Shown here: piece by piece, positions 6,058 through 9,632 of the stretch | Layout: every line of letters begins with the position of its first letter | Numbering within the stretch: position 1 is the first letter of the stretch | Origin: CAIVPM01 sp049242865 | GTDB lineage: Bacteria; Bacteroidota; Bacteroidia; Chitinophagales; Chitinophagaceae | Assembly (NCBI GenBank): GCA_049242865.1 | Contig: JBMLOR010000152.1 | Coordinates: 1-9,632 of the forward strand | Direction: 5' to 3' | Length of the DNA: 9,632 nt | Notes under the pieces: generated by a model | The model's input: only the letters and a program-made list of their open reading frames with translations | The model's database searches: none | Told to the model about the DNA's origin: nothing | Position numbers and translations under genes: made by a program

Positions 6058-8505
6058 TTAACCTTTTCCTCCACCAACTCTGTTTGCCTCGTCTTCTGCA
6101 CCACTGCTTCTTTTACGTTGTTGTGTTTTTAGTGTTCCTTTGTTAAAACGATAGGTAAAGTTTAAACTTATAACCCTACTTTCTTGTTGTTGTCTAAAGG
6201 CTGCGTCTACACTTCCATATTGACTGCTTCCTTTAATTTTTTGACTCCATAACAAATCTCTTACTCCAAAACGAATAGAACCTTTTCCTTTCATAATGGG
6301 TTGATTAACACCAAAATTTAACACTCCAAATCCATTAATTGCAAATACTGCATCAATTGATTTTGTTCTGTAAAAGCCGCCAATATCAAATGATGTACCT
6401 TTTTTAAGTTTAAAGTTTTGACTAACATTTATCATACCTGTTGTTGCTTCAAAACTTGCATATTCACCATTTACTATTCCACTAAATTTATTGTTAAATA
6501 CGTTTACGTAAATATTTCCACTCCACCATTTTGTGTATTGTGCAAAAGCATTTACACTAATGCCAAATTGTTGTTGTTTGGCTACGTTGGCTTGTTTAAC
6601 AAAGGTTTCGTTTTTTAATGAATTTTGCTCTAACACTGCCGTCATTATATCATTAGTTTGAGTATAATTTAAAGTAGTAGTTAAAAATCCTTTATAGCTA
6701 TGAGTAAGTTCGATATTGTGGCTAAACTGTGGTTTTAAATATGGATTTCCTTGCTCAAACGTATATCTATCTAAAAACTCAACAAATGGGTTTAAGCTTT
6801 CGTAGTTAGGGCGTTGTACTCTTCTTCCATAGTTTAAAACAAAGCTATTTTTATCGTTTAAGTTATATTGAAAATAGGCAGTAGGAAACAATTGTACACT
6901 GTCTCTTGTAACAATTTGGTTTGTTGTAACAAGGTTTCCTTTAGTGTGCATGTGCTCCATTCTTAAACCTAATTGCATGCTTAGTTTTTTGCTCAAAGGC
7001 TTGCTAAAACTTACATAAGCAGCATTCACGTTTTCATTATATATAAAATGGTTACTTCTGCCAATATCTCTTACTCTACGTCCAAAATTTAAACTATCGT
7101 AAATAGCGTTTGCATCAGTTTTAACAAAACTAGTTTTTAATCCCGCTTCAAATTTTGCTCCACCTTTAAGGGGCATTGTAAAATCAACTTTAGCAGTGAA
7201 AATGTCAATTAGCTGAGGTAAATCACCAATTAAAGTATCACCTTTCATTAGTGGAATTCCAGCACCATTAAAATAGCTGTTAAAAAGTTTATTATCGTTT
7301 CCTATGTTGTATTTAATATAATCTACATCGGCACTAATTTCTTTGCCTGTGGTATCAATAATGTGTTTAAAATTTAAATTACCACTATAACTGTTGTAAT
7401 TATTAATATTATCTGCAATACCATTTGTACGCATTTGTAGTATTCTTGATGCATTAGATATTCTAATTTTTGCATCACTCAGCATTGTATTTCTATAGTC
7501 ATCAATACTAAACACACCACCAAGGGTTGTTTTTTTATTTGCGTAATAATCCATTCCTATTTTAGCATTCCAACCTCCACTACTTTTAGTGATGTTATTG
7601 GTTTGGTTAAAAATAGATTGCACGTTTTTGTTGGTACTGTTATCTAAAAAATTTCTGTCAATATCTAAATCCTGAAAGCTACGATTATAGTAAACCATTG
7701 CATTTCCAAAAATATTTACTTTGTTTTTGCGATAGTTAGCATTAATGCTTTGACTTAAACGTGGATTTACAAAGTATCCAAAGCCTGTTGTTGTGCTGCC
7801 ATTAAAGCCAAATGCTTTAGATTTTTTTGTTTTAATGTTTATGATACCAGCGTTTCCAGCAGCATCGTATTTTGCAGGAGGGTTGGTCATAATTTCAATT
7901 TGGTCTAAGTTGCTTGCTTGCATACTGCGTAATAAATTTACCAAATCAGCACCATTAATATAAGAAGGTTTTCCATCCATATAAATTAAAACACCTGCTT
8001 TACCTTTAAGTGAAATATTGCCATCTTTATCAACACTAATGCCAGGGCTTTTTTCTAAAACCTCCAAAGCATTTGCACCTACATTACTTGGGCTAGCATC
8101 AACATTTACTATTGTTCTATCTAGCTTCATCTCTACCAAAGGTTTTTTACTAGCAACAGTAACATTGGCAAGATCTTTAGAAACTGCCGTTAATTCTATG
8201 CTTTTTACTTCAACTACATTTCTATTTGAAGTATAAATACCTGAAAGGTATTTTGCAAAGCCATTGGCCATTACACCAATTAAAAAATTACCTTGTTGCG
8301 GAGTAGAAATTTCAAAGCTGCCATCTTTAGAACTTACAGCAATTTTTACGATACTGCTGTCTTTTGCCTTTAGTAGTTGCACAGTAGCTGCTTCTACAGG
8401 TGAATTTTGTGATAGAATTTTGCCTACAAACTTGGTGTTAGAGGTTTGAGCATTAGATGAAATGATGCATAAAAATGCCATCACTGTTACGAAAATTGGT
8501 TTCAT
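6058..8505 (-). CDS. Outer-membrane beta-barrel protein, TonB-dependent receptor-like, with N-terminal carboxypeptidase-regulatory-like domain
   Basis: The 815-residue protein has a signal peptide (hydrophobic 3-16, likely cleavage after Ala19 in SNAQ). A carboxypeptidase-regulatory-like beta-sandwich (about 25-108) follows, including the VEAATVQLL and SSKDGSFEI segments. A plug-like domain (about 115-228) then reads ALEVLEKSPGISVDKDGNISLKG-type text, YMDGKP (175-180), and NPPAKYDAAGNAGIINIKTK (208-227). The rest is a large barrel of alternating strands with many Tyr, Phe and Asn, ending in ISLNFTYRF. After the last strand comes a charged Gly/Arg-rich tail ending NRVGGGKG, which I recall from relatives in this family. 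No lipid anchor and no SusD-like partner gene are nearby, so it resembles the stand-alone outer-membrane beta-barrel family rather than a SusCD pair. Transport and ligand are unknown. Its mRNA leader contains the 58-bp repeat array, and a strong terminator follows the gene. Confidence 0.92.
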   Translation of the reverse strand: MKPIFVTVMAFLCIISSNAQTSNTKFVGKILSQNSPVEAATVQLLKAKDSSIVKIAVSSKDGSFEISTPQQGNFLIGVMANGFAKYLSGIYTSNRNVVEVKSIELTAVSKDLANVTVASKKPLVEMKLDRTIVNVDASPSNVGANALEVLEKSPGISVDKDGNISLKGKAGVLIYMDGKPSYINGADLVNLLRSMQASNLDQIEIMTNPPAKYDAAGNAGIINIKTKKSKAFGFNGSTTTGFGYFVNPRLSQSINANYRKNKVNIFGNAMVYYNRSFQDLDIDRNFLDNSTNKNVQSIFNQTNNITKSSGGWNAKIGMDYYANKKTTLGGVFSIDDYRNTMLSDAKIRISNASRILQMRTNGIADNINNYNSYSGNLNFKHIIDTTGKEISADVDYIKYNIGNDNKLFNSYFNGAGIPLMKGDTLIGDLPQLIDIFTAKVDFTMPLKGGAKFEAGLKTSFVKTDANAIYDSLNFGRRVRDIGRSNHFIYNENVNAAYVSFSKPLSKKLSMQLGLRMEHMHTKGNLVTTNQIVTRDSVQLFPTAYFQYNLNDKNSFVLNYGRRVQRPNYESLNPFVEFLDRYTFEQGNPYLKPQFSHNIELTHSYKGFLTTTLNYTQTNDIMTAVLEQNSLKNETFVKQANVAKQQQFGISVNAFAQYTKWWSGNIYVNVFNNKFSGIVNGEYASFEATTGMINVSQNFKLKKGTSFDIGGFYRTKSIDAVFAINGFGVLNFGVNQPIMKGKGSIRFGVRDLLWSQKIKGSSQYGSVDAAFRQQQESRVISLNFTYRFNKGTLKTQQRKRSSGAEDEANRVGGGKG

Positions 8506-8695
8506 GATTTTTTGTTTTTTGTTTTAATGGTATCATGCTTTACGAGCAAGCTCTCCAAGTCATGATTTTTTGTTTTTTGTTTTAATTGTATCATGCTTTA
8601 CGAGCAGGCTCTCCAAGTCATGATTTTTTGTTTTTTGTTTTAATGGTATCATGCTTTACGAGCAAGCTCTCCAAGTCATGATTTTTTGTTTTTTG
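8502..8695 (-). repeat. 58-bp tandem repeat array (3.3 units) running into the receptor start codon
   Basis: On the plus strand the unit starts CATGATTTTTTG and ends CTCTCCAAGT. Copies begin at 8503, 8561 and 8619, and a fourth copy from 8677 stops after 19 bases. Unit 2 differs from units 1 and 3 at two positions (8587 T for G; 8607 G for A); units 1 and 3 are identical. The first bases of the array are the receptor start codon, so the unit is a duplicated piece of the receptor's own leader. The period is not a multiple of three, so the array is not an in-frame coding repeat. The near identity indicates recent or homogenised expansion, and copy number may vary between strains. Confidence 0.95.
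8532..8682 (-). promoter_or_regulatory. Three tandem leader hairpins with embedded 7-codon reading frames
   Basis: In the mRNA sense, each repeat junction folds into a hairpin (plus-strand spans 8532-8566, 8590-8624 and 8648-8682). The outer stem pairs AUCAUG with CAUGAU, continues CUU with AAG past one bulged A, and an inner GAG/CUC stem closes a CUUG tetraloop (CCUG in unit 2). The ATG in each 5' arm opens MTWRACS-stop (8540-8563, 8598-8621, 8656-8679) after an A-rich stretch like the one before the real start. The base changes in unit 2 leave the stem and the peptide intact. A role in translation or attenuation of the receptor is inferred, not shown. Confidence 0.5.
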
Positions 8696-8705
8696 ATTTG
8701 TTGAT

Positions 8706-8762
8706 GCAAAACAACAATACTATGCAATACATAATACCTTGTTTTGCTATAAACGGTATTAT
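8706..8762. promoter_or_regulatory. Two interlocked inverted repeats in the divergent intergenic region
   Basis: GCAAAACAA (8706-8714) is complementary to TTGTTTTGC (8739-8747), and ATAATACC (8731-8738) is complementary to GGTATTAT (8755-8762). The arms alternate (A, B, A', B'), so as RNA they could form an H-type pseudoknot, and as DNA they could be two overlapping dyad operators between the receptor and the deaminase genes. The rest of the 354-bp gap outside the repeat array (8696-8859) holds no gene, and I found no convincing Bacteroidota -33/-7 promoter pair by eye, although promoters for both genes must lie here. Confidence 0.35.
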
Positions 8763-8859
8763 AATTTGATAAATGGGCTTTTGTATAACATTATGCAGCA
8801 TATTTCAAAAGAATCGTAAACCAACACACTAATAAACTAACAACAAACGTTTTAAAAAC

Positions 8860-9632
8860 ATGGGATATAAAAAGTTTAGAGCAAAGCAATTATTTACAGG
8901 AGCAGAAATGTTAGATGAAAATTGGGTTTTAGTAGCACAGGCAGATGGAACAATTGAAGCTGTAATACCTTTTGATACTAACGATACTGAAGTTGTTTTT
9001 TTTGAAGATGGAATAATTACACCGGGCTTTATAAACTGCCATTGTCATTTAGAACTTAGCCATTTAAAAGGTGTTATAGAAGAAGGCAGTGGAATGGTAG
9101 ATTTTATTTTGCAAATTTTGGGTAAACGATTTAGCTTTAAAGAACATCAGCAAGATGCCATAAAAGCTGCTGATAGTTTTATGGAGCAAAATGGAATTGT
9201 TGCAGTTGGGGATATTTGTAATACAATAGATACTTTAGAAGTTAAAAAACATTCGCAACTTTATTATCATAATTTTATTGAAGTTAGTGGTTTTTCTCCT
9301 TTAATTGCCCAAGAAAGATTTGATCAATTGGTTAAGGTGTATCATTGTTTTGAAGCTGAGTTTCCAAACCAAAATAGCTTAGTACCTCATGCACCTTATT
9401 CGGTTTCAGAAAAGTTATTTCAGTTGGTTCAACAATTTAGTGCAAACAAAATATTAAGTATACATAACCAAGAGTGTGAGGATGAGAATCCATTTTTTGA
9501 AAATAAATCAGGAGATTTTTTAAGGCTTTACAACACTTTAAATGTTGATATTGATTTTTTTAAACCAACAAAAAAAACAAGCTTACAGTCGGTTTTACCC
9601 TACTTGCAACACAATCATACAATTTTAGTGCA
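8860..9632 (+). CDS. Amidohydrolase-family deaminase (cytosine/nucleoside deaminase-like), 3' end outside the window
   Basis: A reading frame starts at ATG 8860 and stays open for 257 codons to the window edge. It has an N-terminal beta-sandwich start (1-55), then ITPGFINCHCHLELSH (53-68) with the metal motif His61-x-His63. VPHAPYSVS (175-183) carries His177, and SIHNQECED (200-208) carries a third metal His202 and the HxxE catalytic Glu205. This set is typical of the metal-dependent hydrolase branch that deaminates cytosine, guanine, S-adenosylhomocysteine/methylthioadenosine or aminodeoxyfutalosine. The HCHLELSH wording reminds me of the amidohydrolases assigned to the futalosine route of menaquinone synthesis; that is only a suggestion. 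The final Asp ligand is beyond the window. The gene is divergent from the receptor across 354 bp, and the leader before the ATG is A-rich with no Shine-Dalgarno site. Confidence 0.85.
   Translation, partial: MGYKKFRAKQLFTGAEMLDENWVLVAQADGTIEAVIPFDTNDTEVVFFEDGIITPGFINCHCHLELSHLKGVIEEGSGMVDFILQILGKRFSFKEHQQDAIKAADSFMEQNGIVAVGDICNTIDTLEVKKHSQLYYHNFIEVSGFSPLIAQERFDQLVKVYHCFEAEFPNQNSLVPHAPYSVSEKLFQLVQQFSANKILSIHNQECEDENPFFENKSGDFLRLYNTLNVDIDFFKPTKKTSLQSVLPYLQHNHTILV

Noticed and set aside
6418..6618. Rightward 66-codon open frame inside the receptor gene
   Set aside because: It is antisense to the well-supported barrel region, has no recognisable domain, and looks like a shadow of the receptor's codon pattern. 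The same holds for similar short antisense frames at 2495-2752, 3939-4187 and 5732-5953.
8532..8682. Tandem intrinsic terminators upstream of the receptor
   Set aside because: In the mRNA sense the hairpins are followed by A-rich, not U-rich, sequence. The T-runs belong to the other strand, where they lie outside the stems.
8502..8695. CRISPR array
   Set aside because: The units abut directly with no unique spacers, the 58-bp unit is too long and T-rich for a CRISPR repeat, and no cas gene is nearby.
8502..8695. Coding repeat extending the receptor N-terminus upstream
   Set aside because: The 58-bp period shifts the frame at every unit, stops occur in each copy, and the signal peptide starts cleanly at the ATG at 8505.
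1..9632. Defence island, prophage or insertion sequence
   Set aside because: No transposase, integrase, terminal inverted repeats, tRNA or phage-like gene is present. The lone RecQ and topoisomerase subunit are ordinary chromosomal genes here.

Overview
The window comes from an AT-rich Bacteroidota chromosome. Several features support this: an outer-membrane beta-barrel receptor with an N-terminal carboxypeptidase-regulatory-like domain, a ParE-type topoisomerase subunit with the 'KLRDC..HLND' wording I associate with Bacteroidota, a Bacteroidota-style RecQ, A-rich leaders and no obvious Shine-Dalgarno sites. A low-GC member of the Chitinophagales/Sphingobacteriales side is my best guess. That placement is inference from protein style only.

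Layout, left to right. The window opens inside parE (+), which ends at 816. Next are two leftward genes forming a probable operon: a CBS-less IMP dehydrogenase/GMP reductase family enzyme (2122-3183), then an M16 peptidase-like protein that has lost its zinc motif (829-2112). parE and the M16 gene converge over a perfect 10-bp inverted repeat. A 98-bp divergent region separates the purine enzyme from a rightward recQ (3282-5195, TTG start). recQ converges with, and overlaps by 14 bp, a leftward MBL-fold metallo-hydrolase (5182-5919). Behind that is a strong intrinsic terminator (6008-6039) for a leftward 815-residue outer-membrane beta-barrel receptor (6058-8505). A 354-bp divergent intergenic region follows. 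The window closes inside a rightward amidohydrolase-family deaminase (8860 to the end).

Most of the genes are chromosomal housekeeping or metabolic genes: DNA topology, helicase, purine interconversion, hydrolases. They show no sign of forming one pathway, and I see no phage, transposon, CRISPR or defence island. The most unusual structure is the 5' leader of the receptor gene. There a 58-bp unit is repeated 3.3 times and the array runs into the start codon itself. Read in the direction of the receptor mRNA, each unit carries an A-rich initiation-like stretch, an ATG opening a 7-codon reading frame (MTWRACS-stop), and a hairpin that buries that ATG. The last hairpin's 3' arm is also complementary to the receptor's own start region, so a mutually exclusive pairing (switch) can be drawn. 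Just outside the array, two interlocked inverted repeats have pseudoknot topology. These leader features are seen directly in the sequence; their function is hypothesis.
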